Source: DASQUK01 sp035641315
GTDB lineage: Bacteria; Actinomycetota; Acidimicrobiia; Acidimicrobiales; VFJN01
DNA length: 33,805 nucleotides
Reading direction: 5' to 3'
Assembly (NCBI GenBank): GCA_035641315.1
Contig: DASQUK010000297.1
Coordinates: 1-33,805, forward strand
In this document: piece by piece, positions 17,268 to 25,477 of the stretch
Position numbering within the stretch: position 1 is the first letter of the stretch
How the letters are laid out: every line of letters begins with the position of its first letter
The notes under the pieces: model-generated
Told to the model about the DNA's origin: nothing
What the model saw: the letters and a program-made list of their open reading frames with translations, nothing else
Database searches by the model: none
Made by a program: the position numbers and the translations under genes

Positions 17268-19958
17268 TCACGCCTTGCCGTAGAACAGCCGCTCGACGAC
17301 CCGCCGGGCCCGGCGCGTCACTCGCCGGTACTCGTCCCGCAAGCGGGCGGCACTAGTGTCCAACGACCGCGCGAGGTGCGAAAGATCGTCCGGACGGGCC
17401 GGCAACGCGTCCACCGCCGAAGGCACGGAACCGACCAGCCACCAGCGGTTCCGGGTCCGCTCGCAGAACCGGTACGCGGCCCGCAGCACCTCGGCATCCT
17501 CGGCCGCCACCACGCCGTCGGCTACCAACCGGTCGAGCGCGCCCATCGTCGACGGCGCCTGGGTCCCCGTCCGCATCTGCAGCAGCTGGACCGTGAACTC
17601 GATGTCGGACAGCGATCCCCGACCCAGCTTGAGGTGGAACTCCGGGTCCTCGCCCGGAGGGATGCGCTCGCGCTCGATGCGGGCCTTCATGCGCCGCACC
17701 TCGCGCTCGTCCTCGGCGCCGAACGGCCGGTCCCAGACGGCGGCGTCGAGCACCTCCAAGAAGCGCGCCCCCAACGCCGGATCGCCCGCCACCGGGCGAG
17801 CCCGGGCCATGGCCTGGCGCTCCCAGGTGAGCGCCCAGCGCTCGTAATAGGCGGCGTAGCCGTCGATGCTGCGGGACAGGGCTCCCTGGCGGCCCTCGGG
17901 GCGCAGATCGGCGTCGACGTCGTAGATCCGCTGCGCCGGCGTGGCGCCGGCCAGGAACCGCAGCAGATCGGACGCCACTCGCAGGCCCTCCTCGTGGTCG
18001 GCGGGCGTCGACCCCTCGTGGACGAAGAGCACGTCGAGGTCGCTGGCGTACGACAGCTCGCCGCCGGCGAAGCGGCCCAGCGCCACCACTGCGAACGGCA
18101 CCTGGGGATCCAGCGACGCCAACGCCGCGCCCACACAGGCCTCCGCCAGCGCCGCGAGGTCGGCCCCCACCATCGGAACGTCGGCGACGCCGAAGACGTC
18201 CCGGGCAGCCACACCGAGCAGGTGCCGACTGCGCCAGCGCCGCAGGGCCTGCTGGCGCTCGCCGCGGTCGGCACGCCACCCGAGCGCCCGGTCGACCGAC
18301 GCCGCCAGGCCGGCGCGGTCCAACGTCTGGAGCCGGTCGGGATCGGCGAGGCGGACGATGAGGTCGGGATTGGCGACCAGGATGTCGCCCAGCAGCCCGC
18401 TCGTCCCCAGCAGTTGGCACAGGCGGCGGGCGACCTCGGGACTGTCGCGGAAGGCGTTGGCCAGCTCCATGGTCCTCTGCTCGCCCGACGCCAGCTTGCG
18501 CAAGCCCAGCAGGCCCAGGGCCGGATCGGGCGACGTCGACAACCAGTCGAGCACCAGTGGCAGCAGCTGCTGCATCATGCGCGACGAGCGTGTGAGGCCC
18601 CGGGTCAGCTCGTGCACCGCCGCCCGGGTGCGGTCGGCATCGGCGAACCCGAAGCTCGCCAGCGCGCTCGCCGCGGTGTCCGGCGACATACGGCCGACAC
18701 CGGCGAGCGCGTCCAGCAGGGGACGGAAGTAGAGGCGCTCGTGGATACGGCGGACGACGTTGCGCTGGCGGGCGAGCTCGCGATCGAACGCGTCGGTCGG
18801 TCCCGACTCGGGCGTCCCGTGGAAGCCGAGCACGCGGGCGATGCGCCGGCGGTGCTCGCGCTCGCTGGGCAGCGTGTGCGTCTGCTGCTCGTCCTCGATC
18901 TGGAGCGCGTGCTCGACCCGCCTCAGGAACCGGTAGGCACCGTCCAGTCCCTCGGCGTCGTCGGCGGCGACGTAGTCGCCGGCGCGCATCTCCGCCAGGG
19001 CGGACAGGGTGGTGGGCGAGCGCAGCTCGGGATCGGCCCGTCCGTGCACCAGCTGCAGGATCTGGACGGCGAACTCGATGTCGCGGATGCCCCCCGGCGC
19101 CCGCTTGACCTCCCGGTCGGCCACGCCCCGGCGCGCGACCTCCGCCTCCGCCCGCTCCTTGAGCACGCGCAGCGAGCGCAGGTCGTCGGCGGTGAAGCGC
19201 CGGCCCCACAGGGCGACCGACGCGGCGGACGCCCAGTCCCGTCCCACCCCGGCGTCGCCGGCCACGGGCACGGCCTTGAGCAGCGCCTGGAACTCCCAGG
19301 GTTGCGCCCAACGGTCCCAGTAGCTGACATAGCTGTCGATGGACCGGGTGAGCGCGCCGTCACGCCCCTCGGGACGCAGGTTGGCGTCGACCCGGAAGCA
19401 TCGTCGGGCGACGTCGAGCACGGCCCGGGCCCGGCGGGCGTCGCCCTCGACGAACAGCACGTCGACGTCGCTGGCGTAGTTGAGCTCGCGACCGCCGAGC
19501 TTGCCCATGCCGATCACGGCGAGGCCGCTGCCGTCGGCACCGGCGAGGCGCACGGCCGCCCGCAGCACCGCGGCGGCGAGATCCGCCAGCGCGGCCGTGG
19601 TGATCTCGAGGTCGTCGAGGCCGAGCAGGTCACGGGCCATGATCCGCAGCTGCTCGAGACGCTTCCAGCGGACCAGCTCATCGACGTCGGCGTCTGCATC
19701 GGTGCCGGGCCCGATGCGGTCGGGGACGGGCGCGTCGAGGTCGGCGAGCACCGCCGCTGCGGCCGGATCGGTGTGGATCAGCCGGGTGGCGCTGCGGCTG
19801 GCGGCCACCGTGGCCACGAACGCGCGGGCGAATCCGGGGTCCGACGCCAGCCGGTCCCCGACCGAGCCGTCGACGCGATGGAGCGCGGCGCGCACCGCGA
19901 GCGGATCGGCGCTGCGCTCGATCAATGCCGGCAGCTCAGCCACGTCCACACGATCCAC
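17268..19958 (-). CDS. glnE: Glutamine synthetase adenylyltransferase / deadenylase
   Basis: An 896-residue two-domain enzyme that attaches AMP to glutamine synthetase, and removes it, in response to nitrogen state through PII. Both nucleotidyltransferase domains are present: GMGKLGGRELNYASDVDVLF in the N-terminal half and ALGRFAGGELSYASDLDVLF in the C-terminal half, each followed by RPEGRDGALTRS or RPEGRQGALSRS. The segments GGIRDIEFAVQIL and GSLSDIEFTVQLL follow, as in the family. E. coli GlnE is 946 residues and mycobacterial GlnE about 990, so this one is slightly short at the N-terminus. The GTG at 19958 is the best start, with another GTG at 19949. It is divergent from nadE with 33 bases between the starts. 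Confidence 0.93.
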   Translation of the reverse strand: MDRVDVAELPALIERSADPLAVRAALHRVDGSVGDRLASDPGFARAFVATVAASRSATRLIHTDPAAAAVLADLDAPVPDRIGPGTDADADVDELVRWKRLEQLRIMARDLLGLDDLEITTAALADLAAAVLRAAVRLAGADGSGLAVIGMGKLGGRELNYASDVDVLFVEGDARRARAVLDVARRCFRVDANLRPEGRDGALTRSIDSYVSYWDRWAQPWEFQALLKAVPVAGDAGVGRDWASAASVALWGRRFTADDLRSLRVLKERAEAEVARRGVADREVKRAPGGIRDIEFAVQILQLVHGRADPELRSPTTLSALAEMRAGDYVAADDAEGLDGAYRFLRRVEHALQIEDEQQTHTLPSEREHRRRIARVLGFHGTPESGPTDAFDRELARQRNVVRRIHERLYFRPLLDALAGVGRMSPDTAASALASFGFADADRTRAAVHELTRGLTRSSRMMQQLLPLVLDWLSTSPDPALGLLGLRKLASGEQRTMELANAFRDSPEVARRLCQLLGTSGLLGDILVANPDLIVRLADPDRLQTLDRAGLAASVDRALGWRADRGERQQALRRWRSRHLLGVAARDVFGVADVPMVGADLAALAEACVGAALASLDPQVPFAVVALGRFAGGELSYASDLDVLFVHEGSTPADHEEGLRVASDLLRFLAGATPAQRIYDVDADLRPEGRQGALSRSIDGYAAYYERWALTWERQAMARARPVAGDPALGARFLEVLDAAVWDRPFGAEDEREVRRMKARIERERIPPGEDPEFHLKLGRGSLSDIEFTVQLLQMRTGTQAPSTMGALDRLVADGVVAAEDAEVLRAAYRFCERTRNRWWLVGSVPSAVDALPARPDDLSHLARSLDTSAARLRDEYRRVTRRARRVVERLFYGKA

Positions 19959-19978
19959 AACCCGAGTCTGCACCCCCG

Positions 19979-19984
19979 TACGCT
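19979..19984 (+). promoter_or_regulatory. Putative -10 of nadE
   Basis: TACGCT ends 7 bases before the GTG at 19992. The gene has no Shine-Dalgarno site, so a leaderless transcript is likely. Confidence 0.35.
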
Positions 19985-19991
19985 TGACAGT

Positions 19992-21713
19992 GTGAGTCGC
20001 GTGCGCGTCGCCCTGTGCCAGATCAACACCACGGTCGGCGACCTCGACGGCAACGTCGAGCGGGTCGTGACCGCGCTCGCCGACGCAGAGGCGCAGGGCT
20101 GCGACCTGGCCGTGTTCCCCGAGCTGGCACTGACCGGCTACCCGCCCGAGGACCTGCTGCTCAAGCCCGGCTTCGTGGCCGACAACCGGGCTGCGCTCGA
20201 CCAGGTGGCGGCGGCCAGCGGCAGCTGCGCGGCGGTGGTCGGCTTCGTGGACGCCGGCCGCGACCTCTACAACGCCGCCGCCGTGTGCGCCTTCGGCGAG
20301 GTGCAGGCCGTGTACCACAAGCGCCTGCTGCCCAACTATGCCGTGTTCGACGAGCAGCGCTACTTCGCCGCCGGCGCCGGCGAATCGCCCCTCGTCGTCG
20401 TCGGCGGCCTCCGGGTGGGGGTGTCGATCTGCGAGGACGCCTTCAGCCCCACCGGGCCCATCGCCGCACAGGCCGCGGGCGGTGCCGAGCTGGTGGTGAA
20501 CATCAACGCCTCGCCCTACTACGCCAACCGGCTCGCGGAGCGAGAGCGGATGCTGGCGACCCGGGCGTCGGACGCCTCCTGCGCGCTGGTCTACGTCAAC
20601 CAGGTGGGCGGCCAGGACGAGCTGGTGTTCGACGGTGCCTCGATGGTGTTCGACGCCGAGGGCGACCTGCTGGCCCGGGCCGCGCAGTTCGTGGAGCAGA
20701 CGGTCGTCTGCGACGTCGAGGTCCTGCCGGTGTTCCGCAAGCGCCTGCTGGATCCCCGGGGCCGGGCCAGCGACGAGCCGCTGCCCGTCGTCGAAGTCTC
20801 CTCGGCGCCCCGGGTGACCGATCCTGCCGACCTCCGGCGACCGCCGCTGGATGAGGTGCTGCCCCCGGTGCAGGAGGTCTACGAGGCGCTGGTGCTCGGC
20901 ACCCGCGACTACGTCGGCAAGAACGGCTTCACCGACGTCGCCATCGCGCTGTCCGGTGGCATCGATTCGTCCCTCGTGGCGCTCATCGCCGCCGACGCCC
21001 TCGGTCCCGAGCACGTGCACGGCGTGCTGATGCCATCGCGCTACTCGTCCGACCACTCGATCACCGACGCCGAGAAGCTGTGCGCCGAGCTGGGGATCGA
21101 GTCGCGCGTCATCCTCATCGAGCCGGCCCATGCGGCGCTGCTGGACATGCTGGCGCCGAGCTTCGCCGGCCTGGAGCCAGGCCTGGCCGAAGAGAACATC
21201 CAGTCCCGCATCCGGGGCGTGGTGATGATGGCGCTGTCCAACAAGTTCCGGGGCTGGCTGGTGTTGACCACCGGCAACAAGAGCGAGATGGCGGTCGGCT
21301 ACTCGACGCTCTACGGCGACACGGCCGGCGGCTTCGCCGTCATCAAGGACGTACCCAAGACATTGGTGTACGAGCTGACACGTGACCGCAACGCCCGGGC
21401 CGGTCGCCCGTTGGTGCCGGAGAACGTGCTGACCAAGCCGCCGTCGGCGGAGCTGCGCCCCGACCAGCGCGACGACCAGTCGCTGCCGCCTTACGACGTG
21501 CTCGACCCCATCCTCGAGGCCTACGTGGAGGACGACCGCACCCGCGGCGACCTGGTGGCGATGGGCTTCGATCCGGCGCTGGTCGAGCGCATCACCCGGT
21601 TGGTCGACGTGTCGGAGTACAAGCGGCGCCAGACGCCACCCGGCGTGCGGGTGACGCCCAAGGCCTTCGGCAAGGACCGCCGCCTGCCCCTCACCAACCG
21701 CTATCGGGGGTAG
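19992..21713 (+). CDS. nadE: Glutamine-dependent NAD+ synthetase
   Basis: A 573-residue enzyme that makes NAD+ from deamido-NAD+, ATP and glutamine. The N-terminal glutaminase (nitrilase) domain has the triad Glu44 (FPELALTGYPPEDL), Lys110 (YHKRLLPNY) and Cys147 (GVSICEDAF). The C-terminal synthetase domain begins near 290; ALSGGIDSSLVALIA (about 320) is the ATP-pyrophosphatase loop, followed by TTGNKSEMAVGYSTLYGD and a conserved tail (YKRRQTPPGVRVT). The length is a little under that of actinobacterial enzymes (about 680 in M. tuberculosis), close to the shorter bacterial type. I chose the GTG at 19992; another GTG lies three codons on. Confidence 0.95.
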   Translation: MSRVRVALCQINTTVGDLDGNVERVVTALADAEAQGCDLAVFPELALTGYPPEDLLLKPGFVADNRAALDQVAAASGSCAAVVGFVDAGRDLYNAAAVCAFGEVQAVYHKRLLPNYAVFDEQRYFAAGAGESPLVVVGGLRVGVSICEDAFSPTGPIAAQAAGGAELVVNINASPYYANRLAERERMLATRASDASCALVYVNQVGGQDELVFDGASMVFDAEGDLLARAAQFVEQTVVCDVEVLPVFRKRLLDPRGRASDEPLPVVEVSSAPRVTDPADLRRPPLDEVLPPVQEVYEALVLGTRDYVGKNGFTDVAIALSGGIDSSLVALIAADALGPEHVHGVLMPSRYSSDHSITDAEKLCAELGIESRVILIEPAHAALLDMLAPSFAGLEPGLAEENIQSRIRGVVMMALSNKFRGWLVLTTGNKSEMAVGYSTLYGDTAGGFAVIKDVPKTLVYELTRDRNARAGRPLVPENVLTKPPSAELRPDQRDDQSLPPYDVLDPILEAYVEDDRTRGDLVAMGFDPALVERITRLVDVSEYKRRQTPPGVRVTPKAFGKDRRLPLTNRYRG

Positions 21714-21993
21714 GTGCCCGCCCTTTTGCACAGGGCTCCGGTACGCACCACTGTGCGCAGGGCGAGGCCAGTCGGCACATCCACCTTCAACCTGGGCGAC
21801 AAGGACGACCATCGCGTTCCCGATGGTGGCTATCACCGCCGGCGGCCCGTCGGGGACTGGATGCCCACGGCCGCCATCGTCGTGGACGTCGTCTCAGGCC
21901 AGCCACCGAGTCGACCTGACCATCGGCTACTGACGGTCTACTCGTCGTCGCGCCCACCTGTCGTCGTGGCCGCATGATCCGCGGAATCGACCC
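21714..21993. other. Intergenic region between convergent nadE and lipoprotein gene
   Basis: No gene is seen in these 280 bases. GCACAG near 21726 is repeated inverted as CTGTGC at about 21750, and a short CCATCG/CGATGG pairing lies near 21810, but neither has a T-run, so I do not call a terminator. Confidence 0.4.
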
Positions 21994-23706
21994 TCACTGG
22001 TACGACACGAACAGCGGTCGGGGCTCGATGGCCATGGTCTCGGCCGGCGTGAAGGTGGGGCTGTCCTCGTCGATGAAGTTCTTCCAGCCCCACCAGACGT
22101 TGGGCGGCGGGCCGATGTGCATGGCGTTCCACGTCTCGATCTTGGCGCCGGGCGAGCCGAAGCCATCGGCGTGGATCAGCACGGCCAGCTCGTCGCGACT
22201 GGTGTCCACCTGTGGCCGGTCGCTGATCATCTGCACCTGGAACTGGTGCAGGAGCAGCAGCTTCTGCGGCAGCTTGTGGGCACGGGTGAGGTCGGCGAGC
22301 CACGTGACCACGGTGTTGACCTCGGCGGAGGTGACCGAGCCGATCTGCGCCATGTGCCGCTGATCAGGCCTCAGCCGCCACTCCGGGTCGAGCGCCAAGC
22401 CGACGTGTGGCCGGGTCAGCAGCTCCTCGTAGCGCTTGGCCTGGGTGAGGAAGTCGCTGCGTCCCGGCTGCAGATCGAGTACGACGTACACGCCGGCCTC
22501 GGCGGCGGCGTCGACCCACGGACGCAGAATGTCGACCGGCGCCTCGTAGGAGTAGTTGCCGTCGGGCCCGGCACCGGCGGACGCCACCGTGGTGATGATC
22601 TCGAAGGCGGGGACCACCGGCACGTCCACCAGCGGCTGATAGTCCGCGGCGAGCTGCTGAGCGCGGGCGATGGCGCCCTCGACGTCCTGCTCGCCCAGGA
22701 CCCCCAGCACCGGCGCCCCGGGGTGGCCGTAGAGGGCGACCATCTGCCGTCCCGGGTACAGGATCTGCCCGCCGCCCGGCAGCTGCACGCTGCTGGCGGC
22801 GACGTCGAGGCGGTAGCGGAGAGTCTCCGGTGGACCGAAGGCGCTGCCGAGGGCCAGGACCGGCCCGGGTGGGCTATCGGTCAGGGCCGCGATGAGGTCG
22901 CCGTCGGTGCGGGGATCGGGATGCGCCACCGCCAACAGCCGTGCTCCACTGGCCCGAGCCGTGGCCGCCGCCGCCAGCGACGTGGGATCACGGGGCACCA
23001 GCACCAGCAGCGAGTCCAGCGTCGCGTCGGGCTCGACCCGCGGCAGATCGCCCCCTTGCGGGCCATCCGGCTCGGTGGGGGCGGCACCTCCGGCCTCGCC
23101 TTCGACGGTCAGGAGCGCTGGCCGGTCCCCCTCGAGCGTGGCGACCGCGTCGATGAGCTGGTCGGGCGCCACGGCCTGCTCGTCGCCCAAGTCTCTGCCG
23201 GTGGCCTCCTCGACACCACCGATGTCGGGTGGTGCCGGCAGGATCGGCGCGCCCAGCTCCCCCTCCTGGGCCCAGCGCGTGGCTGCGTCCCCGAAACCGA
23301 GGATCGCCTCAGGCGCCAGGCGCGTCAGCTCCTCGTACACGATGCCGCTCTGGGCGGCGTCAGTGGGCGCCAACAGCAGCGGTGCGCCCAACCCCACGGC
23401 GACGGATGCCGCGCGGGCTTGGCCGCCCACGTCACCATCGCCGGCCAGCACCACGACCGGCGATTGCTCGTAGAGCGCCGCGCTCGTGGCCGCCGCCAGC
23501 TCCGGCGCGCTGGAGCTCGGGATCACCACCGTCTGATCGGCGGGCGCGTGCAGGGCGGGCGACAGGGCCTCGGGCTCGGCCCCCGCGGCCGGAACGCCGG
23601 GCTGGTCCGAACAGGCGGCCACGACGGCCGGTGTCAGCGCGACGACGATGAGGGTGCTCCACCGTGGCAGGGTTCCCCAGCCGTGCGGTCTGCAGGCAGC
23701 GCGCAC
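21994..23706 (-). CDS. Large lipoprotein with two extracellular domains
   Basis: A 570-residue protein. The N-terminus (VRAACRPHGWGTLPRWSTLI, then VVALTPAVVAAC) is a lipoprotein signal with the lipobox Cys at about residue 32. Residues 60-380 repeat motifs such as VVIPSSSAPELAAATSAALY, PVVVLAG, APLLLAP and ILGFGDAA, which resemble cell-wall-binding repeat 2 domains. Residues 390-570 look like a TIM-barrel domain (VPVVPAFEIITTVAS, AGVYVVLDLQPGRSDFL, VGLALDPEWRL, KLLLLHQFQVQMI, LAVLIHADGFGSPGAKI), with acidic residues on strand ends as in glycoside hydrolases. No catalytic pair can be named. The GTG at 23706 directly precedes the signal peptide, and CATACT ends 6 bases upstream of it. It is divergent from the EamA gene with 34 bases between. 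Confidence 0.75.
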   Translation of the reverse strand: MRAACRPHGWGTLPRWSTLIVVALTPAVVAACSDQPGVPAAGAEPEALSPALHAPADQTVVIPSSSAPELAAATSAALYEQSPVVVLAGDGDVGGQARAASVAVGLGAPLLLAPTDAAQSGIVYEELTRLAPEAILGFGDAATRWAQEGELGAPILPAPPDIGGVEEATGRDLGDEQAVAPDQLIDAVATLEGDRPALLTVEGEAGGAAPTEPDGPQGGDLPRVEPDATLDSLLVLVPRDPTSLAAAATARASGARLLAVAHPDPRTDGDLIAALTDSPPGPVLALGSAFGPPETLRYRLDVAASSVQLPGGGQILYPGRQMVALYGHPGAPVLGVLGEQDVEGAIARAQQLAADYQPLVDVPVVPAFEIITTVASAGAGPDGNYSYEAPVDILRPWVDAAAEAGVYVVLDLQPGRSDFLTQAKRYEELLTRPHVGLALDPEWRLRPDQRHMAQIGSVTSAEVNTVVTWLADLTRAHKLPQKLLLLHQFQVQMISDRPQVDTSRDELAVLIHADGFGSPGAKIETWNAMHIGPPPNVWWGWKNFIDEDSPTFTPAETMAIEPRPLFVSYQ

Positions 23707-23740
23707 CGCACCAGTATGAACAATCACCGCCAGTCGCCGC

Positions 23741-24709
23741 GTGAATGCCGGAAGTGAGGTGTCGTTGTCCGAAGCCGCAGTGCCGCTGCCGCCCTCGGAA
23801 GCGGGCTCCGACGAGGGATCGGTCGACGCCCCGCGCTGGCAGGCGGACACCGCCCTGGTCGTCGCCGCCTTCTTCTTCGGCACGACGTTCCTGGTCGTTC
23901 AGGACGCGGTCGAGCGGGTCGATCCCCTGCCCTTCCTTGCCGTCCGGTTCCTCATCGGCGCCGCCGTGCTGGGGGCCGTCGCCCGCCGAAGGAGCGGCCA
24001 AGGGCCGCGGGGATCCAACGAGGTCCGGGACGGGGTCGTCGCCGGCGTGCTGCTCCTCGCCGGCTACGTCCTCCAGACCGTCGGCCTGCAGTACACCACC
24101 GCGGCCACGTCGGCCTTCATCACCTACCTGCTGGTCGTGTTCGTGCCGTTCATGTCGTTCGCGCTGACCCGGCAGCGCCCGCACCCACTCGTGATGGTCG
24201 GGGTCGCGCTGGCGGTCGCCGGGCTGGTCCTGCTGACCGGCGGCGCGGACACGGGGTTCGGCCGGGGCGAGGCGCTCACGCTCGGCTGTGCGGTGGCGTT
24301 CGGGGCGCACCTCGTGTTCCTGGGGGAGGTCGCACCACGCCACGATCCCGTGCGGCTGACCACGGTGCAGCTGGCGATCGTGGGTGCGGCGTGCCTGGTG
24401 CCGGCCGCCGCGCAGGGTGCGATAGACGCCGACCGCAGTGCCCTGGCAGCCGCCGCCTTCACGGGGGTCTTTGCCACGGCGGTCGCCTTCCTGGCGATGG
24501 TCTGGGCCCAGCGGATCGTCAGCCCGTCGCGGGCGGCGCTCATCCTGTTGCTCGAACCCGTCTTCGCCGCATTGTTGAGCGCGCTCATCGACGAGCCGCT
24601 CAGCGCCTCGGCGGTCGCCGGAGGCGGGCTCATCCTAGTCGCCGTGCTCCTGGCCGAAGTCGTCGCTCCGACCCTCAGCGAGCGCACCGCGGACGCCATG
24701 GGAGACTGA
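23741..24709 (+). CDS. EamA/DMT-family transporter
   Basis: A 322-residue inner-membrane protein with ten predicted helices in two EamA repeats. FFFGTTFLVVQDAVERVDPL and FLAVRFLIGAAVLG start the first repeat; TTAATSAFITYLLVVFVPFM is a typical helix 4; the second repeat has GEALTLGCAVAFGAHLVFLG and ends with PSRAALILLLEPVFAALLSA, the family's signature. DMT exporters carry amino acids or other metabolites outward; the substrate is unknown. The first 30 residues are hydrophilic and acidic. A second GTG at 23759 may be the true start, being preceded by GGAAGTGA. Confidence 0.88.
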   Translation: MNAGSEVSLSEAAVPLPPSEAGSDEGSVDAPRWQADTALVVAAFFFGTTFLVVQDAVERVDPLPFLAVRFLIGAAVLGAVARRRSGQGPRGSNEVRDGVVAGVLLLAGYVLQTVGLQYTTAATSAFITYLLVVFVPFMSFALTRQRPHPLVMVGVALAVAGLVLLTGGADTGFGRGEALTLGCAVAFGAHLVFLGEVAPRHDPVRLTTVQLAIVGAACLVPAAAQGAIDADRSALAAAAFTGVFATAVAFLAMVWAQRIVSPSRAALILLLEPVFAALLSALIDEPLSASAVAGGGLILVAVLLAEVVAPTLSERTADAMGD

Positions 24710-24716
24710 TCCCGCC

Positions 24717-24766
24717 ATGACCGAGCTTCCACGGGGGCTGCGCCCCCGTACCCCATCGCCGCCCGG
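24717..24766 (+). repeat. 50-bp direct repeat, copy 1
   Basis: Identical over 50 bases to 24869-24918, at an offset of 152. It begins with the ATG of a copied start and includes a GC-rich hairpin ACGGGGGctgcgCCCCCGT (24731-24749). It lies 8 bases after the EamA stop, so the hairpin could also serve as that gene's terminator. Confidence 0.85.
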
Positions 24767-24872
24767 CTCCCTGGCTAGTCGACCCAACTATCCGCCCGTC
24801 TCGCAGCGACGAGGCGAGCGGGCTCTAGTTGGGTCGATCGCACGGTCGGCCGGTCAGGAGCTGCGCTCATGA
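24717..24872 (+). CDS. 51-codon open frame through the repeat and hairpin
   Basis: From ATG 24717 the frame begins MTELPRGLRPRTPSPPG, the same as the ferritin-like protein, and then continues as SLASRPNYPPVSQRRGERAL to a TGA at 24870-24872 that overlaps the next gene's ATG (ATGA). It is probably a by-product of the duplication, rather than a functional gene, since the shared part is only the duplicated sequence. The frame differs from that of the downstream gene. GGGAGA lies 11 bases upstream. Confidence 0.25.
   Translation: MTELPRGLRPRTPSPPGSLASRPNYPPVSQRRGERALVGSIARSAGQELRS
24779..24837. repeat. Long inverted repeat between the direct repeats
   Basis: TCGACCCAACTA (24779-24790) and TAGTTGGGTCGA (24826-24837) are perfect 12-bp arms. 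Inside, CCCG and CTCG segments pair again with CGAG and CGGG, so nearly the whole 59 bases can fold into one long stem with a small CAGCGA loop. It could be a mobile palindromic element, a structured RNA or a terminator. Confidence 0.75.
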
Positions 24873-24918
24873 CCGAGCTTCCACGGGGGCTGCGCCCCCG
24901 TACCCCATCGCCGCCCGG
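24869..24918 (+). repeat. 50-bp direct repeat, copy 2
   Basis: Identical to 24717-24766. This copy forms the first 17 codons of the ferritin-like gene and carries the same GC-rich hairpin (24883-24901) inside the coding region. Confidence 0.85.
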
Positions 24919-25477
24919 TACCCCGCTGTCGCTCGAGGCCAGCGCCCGCCGCCTGGGGCACTACTGCTGGATCGAGATGCGGGCGTTCGAGACCCTCGGC
25001 GCATGGTCGGCATCGGTGCCCGAGACAGAGGTACGGGCGATGCTGGCCATCCACAGCCGCCAGCACGCCTGGCATGCCGAGCTGTGGCACGACCTGCTCC
25101 CGGTCATCGGCGAGGCCGGCGCAGAGCGGTTCATCGAGCCGCCCAACGCCAACGTGACGGCCTTCGTCGAAGCACTCTCCACCCCCGGCGCACCCGAGCT
25201 CACGATCGAGAAGCTGGCCGGCGTCTACCGGGTGCTCGTGCCGCGTGCCGTGGCGACCTACGAACACCACCTGACCGGCGCATCCCCGGTCAGCGATGGG
25301 CCCACCATGCGGGCGCTGCGGCTGGTCCTGGCCGACCAGGGCCAGCACTGGCGTGAGGGTGAGGCGACCCTGCAGTCGCTCCTGCGATCCGACGCCGACG
25401 TCGACCGGGTCACATCCCACCAGGCACGGCTCGAAAAGCTGTGGGTGGCGGCCGGCGGTCTGGCAGGGGCGAGCTAG
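24869..25477 (+). CDS. Ferritin-like helical-bundle protein
   Basis: A 202-residue helical protein. LGHYCWIEMRAFETLGAWSA and HSRQHAWHAELWHDLLPVIG carry the E and H..H spacing of ferritin-like helices, and a third helix has YEHHLTG and a fourth ends in ADQGQHWREGEATLQ. Together these may bind a di-iron site, but the full EExxH pattern is not strict, so the activity is unknown. Similar actinobacterial proteins are annotated as hypothetical or ferritin-like. AGGAG 9 bases before the ATG at 24869 supports the start. The first 17 codons are the second copy of the 50-bp repeat. It ends directly against the convergent anti-sigma gene, with no gap. Confidence 0.75.
   Translation: MTELPRGLRPRTPSPPGTPLSLEASARRLGHYCWIEMRAFETLGAWSASVPETEVRAMLAIHSRQHAWHAELWHDLLPVIGEAGAERFIEPPNANVTAFVEALSTPGAPELTIEKLAGVYRVLVPRAVATYEHHLTGASPVSDGPTMRALRLVLADQGQHWREGEATLQSLLRSDADVDRVTSHQARLEKLWVAAGGLAGAS

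Noticed and set aside
19984..19989. TTGACA as the -35 of nadE
   Set aside because: It lies directly before the start codon, and the -10 would fall inside the gene, where there is no TAnnnT. TACGCT as the -10 of a leaderless mRNA fits better.
19959..21836. Upstream extension of the glnE frame
   Set aside because: It would lie wholly antisense to nadE. GlnE homology starts near 19958.
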